From: Chloroflexota bacterium
GTDB taxonomy: Bacteria; Chloroflexota; Anaerolineae; Anaerolineales; Villigracilaceae
DNA: 6,747 nt
NCBI GenBank assembly: GCA_021812905.1
Contig: JAKAMM010000095.1
Coordinates: 1 to 6,747 of the forward strand
Direction of reading: 5' to 3'
The stretch's first letter is position 1, and the number at the start of each line of letters is the position of its first letter. The notes under the pieces were generated by a model, which was not told the DNA's origin, did no database searches, and saw only the letters and a program-made list of their open reading frames with translations. This document shows, in pieces, positions 1 through 6,150 of the stretch. A program made the translations under genes and the position numbers.

Positions 1-19
1 ATTACGCACCAGGAATCTT

Positions 20-1069
20 ATGCCGACCATTGCCAACTCTCAACTCAAACTGCTCGAAAAACTTTGCAACGCCATTTCCGTCTCCGGGGACGAGAGCGAA
101 GTCCGCAAGATCGTGCTCGAAAAAGTCAAACGCTACGCGGACGAAGTCAAAGTGGATGCGCTCGGCAGTGTGCTGGTTACCAAAAAAGGAAAAGGCGCGC
201 AGCGTGTGCGCGTGATGCTCGATGCCCATATGGACGAAGTCGGATTCATGCTCGTGGCAGAAGATGGCGAAGGGATTTACGAATTCAAAACCATCGGCGG
301 AATTGACCCGCGCAATCTGGCAGGAAAACAAGTTGTGGTCGGCAAGGATCACACGCCCGGCGTTATCGGAGCGAAGCCAATCCATCTGACAACTTCCAGT
401 GAACGCAAAAAATCCATCTCAGCAGATTTGCTTCGCATTGACATCGGCACGGGCGGCAAAGCCAGCCTCGGCGAGCGCGGAACCTTCGCACCGAATTTTC
501 GCCGCGTTGGGCCTTCACTCATGTCAAAGGCCTTGGATGACCGGCTCGGCGTCGCGACTTTGATCGAATTGGTTAAGTCCGCGCCGTCCAACATTGACTT
601 GTTGGCGGCCTTCACTGTGCAGGAAGAGATCGGCTTGCGCGGCGCAAAAGTTGCGGCGCAGTATTTCCATCCAGACATGGCAATCGCAATTGACGCCACG
701 CCCGCCAACGATCTGCCCATGCAATACGAGGGCGAAAATACTTTTTACAACACCAAGCTGGGACTCGGCCCGGCAATCTACGTCAACAACTCCAGCACAA
801 TTGACGATCCGCGTCTGGTCCGCTTTTTGCAGGAGACAGCGGAAAAATCAAAGATACCGTATCAAATCCGCCAGCCGGGCGGTGGCGGGACAAACGCAGG
901 CGCGATCCAAAAGGCGCTGGCGGGCGTGCCGGTGGTCTCGATCTCTGTGCCGCATCGCTACACACATACCGCCATGAGCATTTCGCGTCTCGATGATTGG
1001 AAGAATACGCTGGCGCTGTTGCACACCGCGCTCAAACTTGTTACACCCGCGCTGGTAAAATCGAGATGA
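20..1069 (+). CDS. M42 family metallo-aminopeptidase (TET/glutamyl aminopeptidase-like), copy A
   Basis: This is a 349-aa protein of the M42 family, cytosolic di-metal aminopeptidases that usually form dodecameric tetrahedral particles and trim short peptides. All expected metal and catalytic positions can be seen: H70 and D72 in AHMDEVGF, the D173-D174 pair in KALDDR, E202/E203 in VQEEIGLRGA (catalytic base and ligand), D225 in AIDATP and H316 in PHRYTHT. The length is normal for the family. ATG at 20 is preceded by an AGGA at 11-14. The TGA stop overlaps the next start as ATGA (1066-1069), which suggests translational coupling. A second, diverged M42 gene lies at 2641-3702. Substrate preference (acidic, neutral or basic N-termini) cannot be read from the sequence, and family members are sometimes annotated as endoglucanase (CelM-like). 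The family call is very secure. Confidence 0.95.
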   Translation: MPTIANSQLKLLEKLCNAISVSGDESEVRKIVLEKVKRYADEVKVDALGSVLVTKKGKGAQRVRVMLDAHMDEVGFMLVAEDGEGIYEFKTIGGIDPRNLAGKQVVVGKDHTPGVIGAKPIHLTTSSERKKSISADLLRIDIGTGGKASLGERGTFAPNFRRVGPSLMSKALDDRLGVATLIELVKSAPSNIDLLAAFTVQEEIGLRGAKVAAQYFHPDMAIAIDATPANDLPMQYEGENTFYNTKLGLGPAIYVNNSSTIDDPRLVRFLQETAEKSKIPYQIRQPGGGGTNAGAIQKALAGVPVVSISVPHRYTHTAMSISRLDDWKNTLALLHTALKLVTPALVKSR

Positions 1070-1494
1070 TGAAAAAAGATATTCCTGTCATCTTCCCGAA
1101 CTTAAATCTGTTGCCCGGGATTTTCAAAAAATATCCCGGCATTCTGGCCGTCTATTTATTTGGGTCAGCGGCGAGCGGCAATGTCCATGCGGAAAGCGAT
1201 CTTGACCTCGCAATTGTCCCAAAACATTCCAACTTGCATCTCCAAAAACTGGACATTTTGACGGATCTGGCCCGCGAAGGTTTCTGCAATGTCGATTTAG
1301 TTTTTTTGGACACAAATGATATTGTGCTTAAGTTTGAAAGCATCAGACAGAACCGTCTTATCTATCACGCCGAGGGTTTTGATGCCGGTGATTTCTATTC
1401 CCTGATCCTCAGGCAATATTTTGATTTCCAACCTTATTTGAAAATCCAGCGTGAGGCCTGCAAACGGAGGATGTTGACCGATGGTCAAGATTGA
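1066..1494 (+). CDS. mntA: MNT-domain nucleotidyltransferase antitoxin (MntA-like) of a HEPN/MNT toxin-antitoxin pair
   Basis: This 142-aa minimal nucleotidyltransferase carries the exact GSX10DXD signature: G33-S34, ten residues, then D45-L-D47. A probable third acidic residue is D77 in NVDLVFLD. In characterised HEPN/MNT systems the MNT protein neutralises the HEPN RNase by attaching AMP units to the tyrosine of its RX4HXY motif, and the intact GSX10DXD here predicts that activity is kept. The start is ATG 1066, or the adjacent ATG 1069. Both lie on the stop of the M42 gene, and no strong ribosome binding site is seen, so coupling is likely. The 3' end overlaps the HEPN start at 1481 by 14 nt. 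The gene is A/T-rich: 1201-1260 has 25 G/C of 60, against 40 of 60 at 901-960 in the preceding gene, which fits acquisition as a cassette. The order MNT then HEPN is the reverse of the Shewanella hepT-mntA locus. Confidence 0.88.
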   Translation: MMKKDIPVIFPNLNLLPGIFKKYPGILAVYLFGSAASGNVHAESDLDLAIVPKHSNLHLQKLDILTDLAREGFCNVDLVFLDTNDIVLKFESIRQNRLIYHAEGFDAGDFYSLILRQYFDFQPYLKIQREACKRRMLTDGQD

Positions 1495-1895
1495 GGTGAT
1501 CCGCAAGCGCGTTCAAAAACTCGATGAATATTTGGAAATCCTGCGGGCCATGCAAAAATATTCCGTTGAAGAATTTCTGGAAAACCCGGAACATTATGGG
1601 AGTGCTGAAAGATTTTTGCAATTAGCCATCGAAGCGACAATTGACATTGGAAGCCATATCGTTTCCGATCTCGGATTGGGACAGGTAAATTGGTATAGCG
1701 ACATTGCCGCTATTCTGGCGGAGAAAAAATTATATTTCAATTGACTTGCGCGAAAAGTGGGTCCGCATGATTGGGTTTCGCAATATTCTCGTTCACGATT
1801 ACTTGCAGGTTGATCTTCGAATTGTTTACGATGTTTTACAAAACAGGTTAACCGATTTGGATGAACTAAAGGAATCATTCACCAATTTTCTTTAG
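1481..1895 (+). pseudogene. hepT: HEPN-domain RNase toxin (HepT/DUF86-like), frameshifted
   Basis: Two overlapping frames together make one HepT-like HEPN protein. Frame one (1481-1744, 87 codons) gives the N-terminal helices (VIRKRVQKLDEYLEIL, RFLQLAIEATIDIGSHI) and then stops at TGA 1742-1744. The +1 frame continues without a gap in homology (YISIDLREKW, GFRNILVHDY) to TAG 1893-1895. The break sits at an A6 run (1724-1729). Removing one A gives a continuous product of about 137 aa, a normal HepT length, with the catalytic RX4HXY motif at about R100-H105-Y107. As written, the toxin ends before the motif and would be inactive. It has a good Shine-Dalgarno (GGAGG 1466-1470) and overlaps mntA by 14 nt. 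Alternatives are a homopolymer sequencing error, transcriptional slippage restoring the frame, or true inactivation. Family identity is secure; which of these explains the shift is not. Confidence 0.85.
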
Positions 1896-1900
1896 AGGTG
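1895..1900 (+). promoter_or_regulatory. Ribosome binding site deciding the TTG start of the S51-like gene
   Basis: GAGGTG overlaps the last base of the HEPN TAG stop and lies 4 nt before TTG 1905. There is no ATG nearby in that frame. The protein read from TTG begins NGLIALVGAGEY, a plausible first strand and glycine turn of the fold, which supports the rare TTG start. Confidence 0.65.
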
Positions 1901-1904
1901 CAAA

Positions 1905-2621
1905 TTGAACGGATTAATTGCATTGGTCGGCGCGGGCGAATATCTGCCCGTCATGGAAGATGTGGATCGTCACTTGCTGGCTTCGGTCAAAGTGGTCGGA
2001 CGCGCACCACGCGTCGTTTGTTTGCCCACGGCCGCGGGTCAGGAAGGAAGCGAAAGCATCCGGCGCTGGTCGCGCATGGGCGAGAAACATTTCAAAGCGC
2101 TCGGCGCGGATGTGACTGCCGTCCCGATCATTGACAAAGACTCGGCGAACGATCCGCAATATGGAACGCTGCTCGAATCTGCCGACCTGATCTATTTTTC
2201 GGGCGGCAATCCGAATTATCTTTTTCAGACAATGAACGGAAGCAAAGCCTGGGATACAGCGCAAAAAGCCTGGGCGCACGGCGCGGCCTATGCGGGCTGT
2301 TCGGCAGGCGCGATGATCCTGGCAAAACGGATTCCAAATTTTCGAATGCCCGGCACAAATCCGGCTTCCGGTTTTGGCATCAGCTCTGCAACATACGTGT
2401 TGCCACATTTTGACGCCATGCCTGCGCCATTCAAGGTGATGGTCAATCTGTTACGAAATTCGTTGAAAGAAAAAGAATTCGTGCTCGGCATTGATGAGGA
2501 TACCGCACTGATTGGAAAAACCGGCGGCGAGTGGAAGGTCATGGGCGAAAACAAAGTTCACGTATTAACTCGCAAGAGTGCTCAAACTTTTTCGGCTGGC
2601 GAAATCGTACCGCTGGCATAA
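1905..2621 (+). CDS. S51-like / class-I glutamine amidotransferase-like peptidase (cyanophycinase/PepE relative)
   Basis: This 238-aa cytosolic protein has the fold signatures of peptidase family S51. They are an N-terminal strand LIALVGAGEY, a FSGGNPNYL turn (99-107), a nucleophile elbow AGCSAGAM with S133 as the predicted catalytic serine, LPHFD with H168 as the probable catalytic histidine, and a C-terminal IDEDTAL segment (196-202). S51 members include dipeptidase E (Asp-X) and cyanophycinase (beta-Asp-Arg). The sequence does not decide between these or a different substrate. It starts at TTG 9 nt after the HEPN gene and ends 19 nt before M42 B, so it shares an operon with two aminopeptidases. 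That fits a role in peptide or polymer degradation (inference). Its base composition resembles the M42 genes, not the toxin-antitoxin pair. Confidence 0.85.
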   Translation: MNGLIALVGAGEYLPVMEDVDRHLLASVKVVGRAPRVVCLPTAAGQEGSESIRRWSRMGEKHFKALGADVTAVPIIDKDSANDPQYGTLLESADLIYFSGGNPNYLFQTMNGSKAWDTAQKAWAHGAAYAGCSAGAMILAKRIPNFRMPGTNPASGFGISSATYVLPHFDAMPAPFKVMVNLLRNSLKEKEFVLGIDEDTALIGKTGGEWKVMGENKVHVLTRKSAQTFSAGEIVPLA

Positions 2622-2640
2622 TTTCAAACAAGGAAGCATT

Positions 2641-3702
2641 ATGAAATCACTCATCGAAAAATTGACCGGCACGTTCAGCCCATCGGGTTACGAAGATGCA
2701 ATCCGCGTGACGATTCGCAAAGAGATCGAAAAGCTGGTGGATGATGTGCGTGTGGACGCGCTCGGCAATCTGATCGCGCGCAAAGGCCCTTCGACTGGGT
2801 CTCGATACGCCCGAACCCTGAAGAACACAGGGCAGGAAACACAGGCTACTCGACCCACCGCTCAGGACGCGAAAAAAATTATGATCGCGGCGCACATGGA
2901 CGAGATCGGTCTGATGGTCACGCACGTGGATAACAACGGCTTCGTGCGCTTCACCGGAATCGGCGGCGTGTACCCGCGTAATCTTCCGGGAGGACGCGTG
3001 CGCTTTGTCAACGGGACTGTGGGCGTGATCGGCTTCGAACCAACGGATCATGCAGAAAAAATTCCCCCGCTCGACAAAATGTTCATTGACGTGGGCGCGA
3101 CCGATAAAAAGAATTGTCCGGTAAAAACCGGTGACGTGGCGGCCTTCGAGCGTCCATTCACTGACCTTGGGAATCGCCTGGTTGCCAAATCCATGGATGA
3201 TCGCATCGGATGCGCAGTCGCCATCGAAGCCATGCGCGCGCTAAAGTCCACGCCGCATGAAATCTATTTTGTTTTTACCACGCAGGAGGAAGTCGGGACG
3301 CGCGGCGCGCAAACATCAGCCTACGGTATTGACCCCGATCTCGGCTTCTCGATTGATGTCACAGGCTGGGGCGACACGCCCGGCCAGAAAGATTTCGAAG
3401 TAGCGCTGGGCAAAGGCCCGGCCATCAAGATCCGCGACGGCGGAATGCTCTCCGATTCGCGCATCGTGGATTGGATGATCCGCACCGCTGAGAAATCAAA
3501 ACTGCCATACCAGCGCGAAGTTTTGTTGGGCGGCACAACCGACGCGCGCGCCATGCAGCTTGTGCGCGGCGGCGTGCCCGTGGGATGTATTTCCATTCCG
3601 TGCCGCTACGTCCACACGCCCTCTGAAATGGTGGACTATGAAGATGTCCAAAACGCTGTCAAACTAATTGTGGCACTTTTGCGCGCGCCAGTTAATTTGT
3701 AA
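2641..3702 (+). CDS. M42 family metallo-aminopeptidase, copy B, with an in-frame repeat insertion
   Basis: This is a 353-aa M42 peptidase. Metal and catalytic residues are all present: H85/D87 in AHMDEIG, D186-D187 in KSMDDR, E216/E217 in TQEEVGTRGA, D239 in SIDVTG and H325 in CRYVHT. ATG 2641 is chosen over an in-frame upstream GTG at 2578 because AAGGAAG (2630-2636) precedes it and the upstream codons lie inside the preceding gene. Compared with copy A, the stretch between VDALG and AHMDE is far longer. Residues 50 to about 77 (Gly/Thr/Arg/Gln-rich) look like a translated intergenic repeat rather than family sequence, and they fall in a loop between two strands ahead of the first metal ligand. 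The core is otherwise intact, so activity is expected. Co-occurrence with copy A could allow mixed particles or different specificities (inference). A terminator follows at 3722. Confidence 0.94.
   Translation: MKSLIEKLTGTFSPSGYEDAIRVTIRKEIEKLVDDVRVDALGNLIARKGPSTGSRYARTLKNTGQETQATRPTAQDAKKIMIAAHMDEIGLMVTHVDNNGFVRFTGIGGVYPRNLPGGRVRFVNGTVGVIGFEPTDHAEKIPPLDKMFIDVGATDKKNCPVKTGDVAAFERPFTDLGNRLVAKSMDDRIGCAVAIEAMRALKSTPHEIYFVFTTQEEVGTRGAQTSAYGIDPDLGFSIDVTGWGDTPGQKDFEVALGKGPAIKIRDGGMLSDSRIVDWMIRTAEKSKLPYQREVLLGGTTDARAMQLVRGGVPVGCISIPCRYVHTPSEMVDYEDVQNAVKLIVALLRAPVNL
2787..2866 (+). repeat. Palindromic repeat-like element inserted in frame in the M42 B gene
   Basis: This stretch begins CCCTTCGACTGGGTC and ends CGACCCACCGCTCAGG. 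It contains nested inverted repeats: TGGGTC (2796-2801) with GACCCA (2852-2857), and CCCTG (2816-2820) with CAGGG (2828-2832) around a 7-nt loop. The CCCTTCGAC...CGCTCAGG ends resemble dispersed intergenic repeats seen in many environmental bacterial genomes. That resemblance is recalled and was not searched. It encodes roughly residues 50-75 of the peptidase, all absent from copy A, and contains no stop in the used frame. Confidence 0.6.
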
Positions 3703-3721
3703 CCATAAATAACAGAGAAAT

Positions 3722-3747
3722 AACAGGCTCTCTTTTGAGAGCCTGTT
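3722..3747. terminator. Bidirectional intrinsic-terminator-like hairpin between convergent genes
   Basis: A perfect 11-bp stem (AACAGGCTCTC / GAGAGCCTGTT) with a TTTT loop lies between the M42 B stop (3702) and the stop of the minus-strand membrane protein (3760). T-rich bases follow on both strands (TTTCA on +, TTATTTC on -), though neither is a long U tract. Its position suits termination of both converging transcripts. Confidence 0.75.
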
Positions 3748-3759
3748 TCATTGCAACTG

Positions 3760-4044
3760 CTATTTCTTTTCTTCGTTGCTATCAGCTTTCTTGGGCATAT
3801 TCGCCATGAAATATGCCACACCCGCGCCGAGTGCAAATGCCCCCGCTGACCCCGGCGAAGCAAAATCAGTCAGCGCGATCAGCAAACCGAAGAATCCGAG
3901 CACCAGCGCAATTTGTACCTGCCATCCGCTCTCTTTGAAAGCATCCAGAACAAAACGACCAGAGCCGAACCCGAATAGCAAGAAACCAAGCGCTCTCAAC
4001 AAAAGACCCAGCAAGCCGAAAATATCAGAAACAATGGGGGGCAT
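3760..4044 (-). CDS. Small hypothetical membrane protein, three predicted helices
   Basis: I do not recognise a named family for this 94-aa protein. Hydrophobic segments at about residues 5-25, 45-60 and 64-82 suggest three transmembrane helices. The second and third are joined by a short TDFASPGSAG turn, and the tail is charged and lysine-rich (KKADSNEEKK), probably cytoplasmic. The start is well supported by AAGGAG at 4056-4051 on the minus strand, 6 nt before ATG 4044. It lies 49 nt downstream of the DUF456 membrane protein on the same strand, so the two may be co-transcribed and work at the membrane together (inference). It ends at the shared terminator hairpin. Confidence 0.75.
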   Translation of the reverse strand: MPPIVSDIFGLLGLLLRALGFLLFGFGSGRFVLDAFKESGWQVQIALVLGFFGLLIALTDFASPGSAGAFALGAGVAYFMANMPKKADSNEEKK

Positions 4045-4078
4045 ATTTTTCTCCTTGAACAGATTTTGTATTGGCAGG

Positions 4079-4084
4079 ATTATA
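4079..4084 (-). promoter_or_regulatory. Possible -10 box before the small membrane protein
   Basis: A perfect TATAAT reads on the minus strand in the 49-nt gap upstream of the 94-aa gene, about 35 nt before its start codon. No convincing -35 hexamer is seen 16-18 nt upstream (GGGCAT region), so it may be a weak internal promoter or chance. Confidence 0.3.
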
Positions 4085-4093
4085 AATCAAACT

Positions 4094-4612
4094 TTACATC
4101 CATGCCCATAACAACCAAAAGATAATCATCAACAAGCCAACGCTGAAGACCGTCAGGAACGACCAGCCCCACGCCACCATGTATGTCCGCGCCGAGACAA
4201 AGGCCTTCTTGCGGTCTCGTAATCGCAAATACTCTGCACCGAACAATGCCAGCGGCGAGGCAGGCAGACCAACTAACGGCGTGAAGAACATGCTGGCAAT
4301 GATGCCTGTCGCATAGGCCAGCAGGATCGAACTCCATGGGATGGAGTATCCGCGCATTTTGTTGGCGATGATGATATTGTCAATCACGTTACCCACAATC
4401 ATCAATACTGTGATGAGTGTGAAAAGCGTCCAGTCGATCCATGCCATGCGTCCCAGCGAATTCTCGATCAACGCGTAAACCAAAGTCACCAGCCACATCA
4501 CGATCAGGCCTGGGAAAACCGGAATCACCAAGCCCAGCAAACCGACGATGAGCACGAACAGCGTCAGCGTTTGGAGGAAGACTTCCGACCAGAACTGAGG
4601 ATCAGTGGGCAT
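4094..4612 (-). CDS. DUF456 family integral membrane protein
   Basis: This 172-aa, strongly hydrophobic protein has the DUF456 pattern: a first helix pair around LIVGLLGLVIPVFPGLIV (21-38), a WTLFTLITVLMIVGNVIDNI segment (61-80), then a Gly/Ala-rich membrane region (about 97-126), a basic cytoplasmic loop (RLRDRKK, 130-136) and a last helix (about 145-170). The molecular function of the family is unknown. The start is placed at ATG 4612 (MPTDPQFW). An in-frame ATG at 4663 would add 17 residues translated entirely from the heptamer repeat array and is unlikely. No clear Shine-Dalgarno precedes 4612 (CAATTTTT), so the start is less certain than the family. It lies 55 nt downstream of serS and 49 nt upstream of the small membrane gene. 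Confidence 0.85.
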   Translation of the reverse strand: MPTDPQFWSEVFLQTLTLFVLIVGLLGLVIPVFPGLIVMWLVTLVYALIENSLGRMAWIDWTLFTLITVLMIVGNVIDNIIIANKMRGYSIPWSSILLAYATGIIASMFFTPLVGLPASPLALFGAEYLRLRDRKKAFVSARTYMVAWGWSFLTVFSVGLLMIIFWLLWAWM

Positions 4613-4623
4613 AAAAATTGACA

Positions 4624-4679
4624 GTGGACCGTGGACGGTAGACTGTTTACTGTCCACGGTCAATGGTCTACGGTCTGAT
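4624..4679. repeat. Array of eight degenerate 7-bp units forming a long hairpin
   Basis: The + strand reads as consecutive heptamers all starting with GT: GTGGACC, GTGGACG, GTAGACT, GTTTACT, GTCCACG, GTCAATG, GTCTACG, GTCTGAT. Within it GACCGTGGAC (4627-4636) and GTCCACGGTC (4652-4661) form a perfect 10-bp inverted repeat, with further pairing (GTA/TAC) inward. The array covers the last codons and TAG stop of serS (4668-4670). On the minus strand the hairpin is followed about 8 nt later by T5, so it might weakly terminate or attenuate serS transcription ahead of DUF456. Confidence 0.75.
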
Positions 4680-5939
4680 CACATCCACCCCGCCCATCCA
4701 CGGACGGAGAACATCGGGCACAACGATCGAGCCATCAGCCTGCTGATAATTTTCCATAACGGCGATCAAGGTGCGAGGCAGTCCAAGACCCGAACCGTTC
4801 AGTGTGTTGAGGAAGCGCGCTTTGCCTCCATCCGCCGGACGATATTTTATGTTGGCGCGTCTGGCCTGAAAGTCGGTATCGTTCGAGATCGAAGAAACTT
4901 CCAGCCACTCATCACAGCCGGGTGCCCATACTTCAAGATCATAGGTTATGGTCGCGCCGAAACCGATATCGCCGGTGCAGAGTTGTTTGACGCGATAGGT
5001 CAGCCCAAGATCGGCGCAAGTCCGCTCTGCATCTTTCAACATTTTCTGGTGCATGGCTTCCGAATCTTCGGGCTTGCAGTAAATATACATTTCAACTTTA
5101 TCGAATTGATGACCGCGCTTGATGCCGCGCACGTCGCGGCCGGCGCTCATCTTTTCGCGGCGGAAGCATGGCGTGTAGGCCGTGTATGGTCGCGGCAGGC
5201 TGGCCTCATCAAGTATCTCGTCCATGTGCAAACTGGTCAACGGAACTTCAGCGGTCGGCACAAAGTAGAGATCTTCCTCATGGTCTTTGTATAAATTGTC
5301 CGCAAACTTTGGCAGTTGTCCCGCGCCATACACCGCGGCAGTCTTGACCATGAACGGCAGATACTGCTCGCGATAACCCTGGCGGATGTGCAAATCGAGC
5401 ATCCAAGCGATCAACGCTCGCTGCAAACGCGCGCCCGCACCACTCAACACATAGAAGCGCGAACCCGTCAGTTTGGCGCCGCGCTCAAAGTCAATGATGC
5501 CAAGCGCGGGTCCGAGGTCCCAGTGCGGCTTCGGCTGAAAATCAAACTCGCGCGGCTCACCCACCGTTTTGATAACGACATTTTCGCTGTCATCTTTTCC
5601 GTACGGTGTGCGCGCATCCGGGATATTTGGGAGTGCGGACACGATTGCTGTCAGTTCGACATCCACGTCCGCGACTTCCTTATCGAGCGCCGCGATCTTA
5701 TCGCCAACAACGCGCATCGCCTCGATCTTCGACTGTCGGGCGGACGCATCTTTCAGTTGGCTGATCTCCTTCGAGACAACGTTCCGCTCCGCTTTCAACT
5801 TCTCGACCTCGGCCAACAATGTGCGTCGCTTCTCGTCCAGCTTCAAAACTGAGTCGACTGAAGCCGGATCGTCCTGACGATCCTTTAGCGCCTTGCGGAC
5901 AACGTCTGGCTTTTCGCGAATGAGATTGATATCGAGCAT
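4668..5939 (-). CDS. serS: Seryl-tRNA synthetase
   Basis: This 423-aa class II aminoacyl-tRNA synthetase charges tRNA-Ser with serine (and tRNA-Sec where present) in the cytoplasm. Residues 1 to about 105 begin [12 protein letters not shown] and form the charged coiled-coil arm that grips the long variable arm of tRNA-Ser. The catalytic core shows TAEVPL (229-234), motif 2 [12 protein letters not shown]...GHQFDKVEM (258-284), [21 protein letters not shown] (347-367) and motif 3 [19 protein letters not shown] (381-399). The length is typical. Start ATG 5939 is set by GGAGGT 6 nt upstream and by the conserved first residues. A longer in-frame reading from 6041 would translate the leader terminator and is rejected. 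The last three codons lie in the heptamer array. The gene is preceded by a serine T-box leader and a consensus promoter, so expression should rise when tRNA-Ser is uncharged. Confidence 0.97.
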   Translation of the reverse strand: MLDINLIREKPDVVRKALKDRQDDPASVDSVLKLDEKRRTLLAEVEKLKAERNVVSKEISQLKDASARQSKIEAMRVVGDKIAALDKEVADVDVELTAIVSALPNIPDARTPYGKDDSENVVIKTVGEPREFDFQPKPHWDLGPALGIIDFERGAKLTGSRFYVLSGAGARLQRALIAWMLDLHIRQGYREQYLPFMVKTAAVYGAGQLPKFADNLYKDHEEDLYFVPTAEVPLTSLHMDEILDEASLPRPYTAYTPCFRREKMSAGRDVRGIKRGHQFDKVEMYIYCKPEDSEAMHQKMLKDAERTCADLGLTYRVKQLCTGDIGFGATITYDLEVWAPGCDEWLEVSSISNDTDFQARRANIKYRPADGGKARFLNTLNGSGLGLPRTLIAVMENYQQADGSIVVPDVLRPWMGGVDVIRP

Positions 5940-5945
5940 GGTTGC

Positions 5946-5951
5946 ACCTCC
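5946..5951 (-). promoter_or_regulatory. serS ribosome binding site
   Basis: GGAGGT on the minus strand lies 6 nt before ATG 5939. It fixes the serS start and lies just beyond the T-box terminator, so the control is over transcription read-through rather than masking of this site. Confidence 0.85.
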
Positions 5952-5957
5952 AGTGCA

Positions 5958-6028
5958 GAAATAAAATACGCCCCCGGTCCGTTTGCAGGACGAGCACCGG
6001 AAATTCATCCGGTACCTTCGGGGGGCGT
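5958..6028 (-). terminator. T-box-controlled intrinsic terminator upstream of serS
   Basis: On the minus strand ACGCCCCC (6028-6021) pairs with GGGGGCGT (5975-5968) and is followed at once by ATTTTATTTC, the expected U-rich release tract. The arm is long and holds two inner hairpins: ACCGGA/TCCGGT with a TGAATT loop, and GTCC/GGAC with a 7-nt loop. Its 5' strand directly follows the T-box motif, so formation of the antiterminator should compete with it. Confidence 0.82.
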
Positions 6029-6046
6029 CTCGTGGTGCCACCTGCT
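6029..6046 (-). promoter_or_regulatory. T-box / antiterminator element of the serS leader
   Basis: AGCAGGTGGCACCACGA is a close match to the conserved T-box consensus. The UGGC in it is the bulge that pairs with the uncharged acceptor end of tRNA (NCCA), with C selecting G at position 73, as in tRNA-Ser. It lies directly 5' of the terminator's C-rich strand. Confidence 0.85.
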
Positions 6047-6058
6047 TTTGTTATTACC

Positions 6059-6078
6059 CCCTCTCCTTTAGGAGAGGG
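6059..6078. repeat. Perfect 8-bp hairpin (CCCTCTCC-TTTA-GGAGAGGG), repeat-like
   Basis: The stem CCCTCTCC / GGAGAGGG with a TTTA loop is followed by CCGGGGTGAGG. This combination resembles a very common dispersed intergenic palindrome; that is recalled, not searched. It lies 13 nt upstream of the T-box motif in the serS leader, the place normally taken by Stem III, so it may have been co-opted as that stem. Confidence 0.7.
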
Positions 6079-6122
6079 CCGGGGTGAGGTCAATCACGGC
6101 AACAACCTTGGCTTGCGCTCTA

Positions 6123-6136
6123 ACGGGCGCGCCCGT
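6123..6136. repeat. Perfect 14-bp palindrome (ACGGGCGCGCCCGT)
   Basis: This is an exact self-complementary sequence inside the serS leader between the two larger hairpin groups. As RNA it could form only a very tight hairpin; as DNA it could be a dimeric protein site. No function is assigned. Confidence 0.5.
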
Positions 6137-6150
6137 CCCTCTTACGACTC

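Noticed and set aside
1724..1744. Programmed -1 ribosomal frameshift in the HEPN gene
   Set aside because: The required shift is +1 (or -2). A -1 slip at the A6 run leads to the wrong frame, so a classical slippery-site explanation fails.
2578..2640. Upstream in-frame start of M42 B at 2578
   Set aside because: It lies inside the S51-like gene and lacks a ribosome binding site. ATG 2641 has AAGGAAG and matches the family N-terminus.
4613..4663. Extended start of the DUF456 protein at 4663
   Set aside because: The extra 17 residues are translated heptamer repeat, and the family begins near the first hydrophobic helix.
4605..5294. Long plus-strand open frame (229 codons) opposite serS
   Set aside because: It is antisense to the conserved serS catalytic core, has no recognisable protein features and no good ribosome binding site.
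5316..5852. Plus-strand open frame (178 codons) opposite the serS coiled-coil region
   Set aside because: It is a mirror of biased serS codon use, and its composition is not like a real protein.
5940..6041. N-terminal extension of SerRS by 34 residues
   Set aside because: It would translate the T-box terminator and bypass the GGAGGT-ATG start. The conserved SerRS N-terminus MLDIN begins at 5939.
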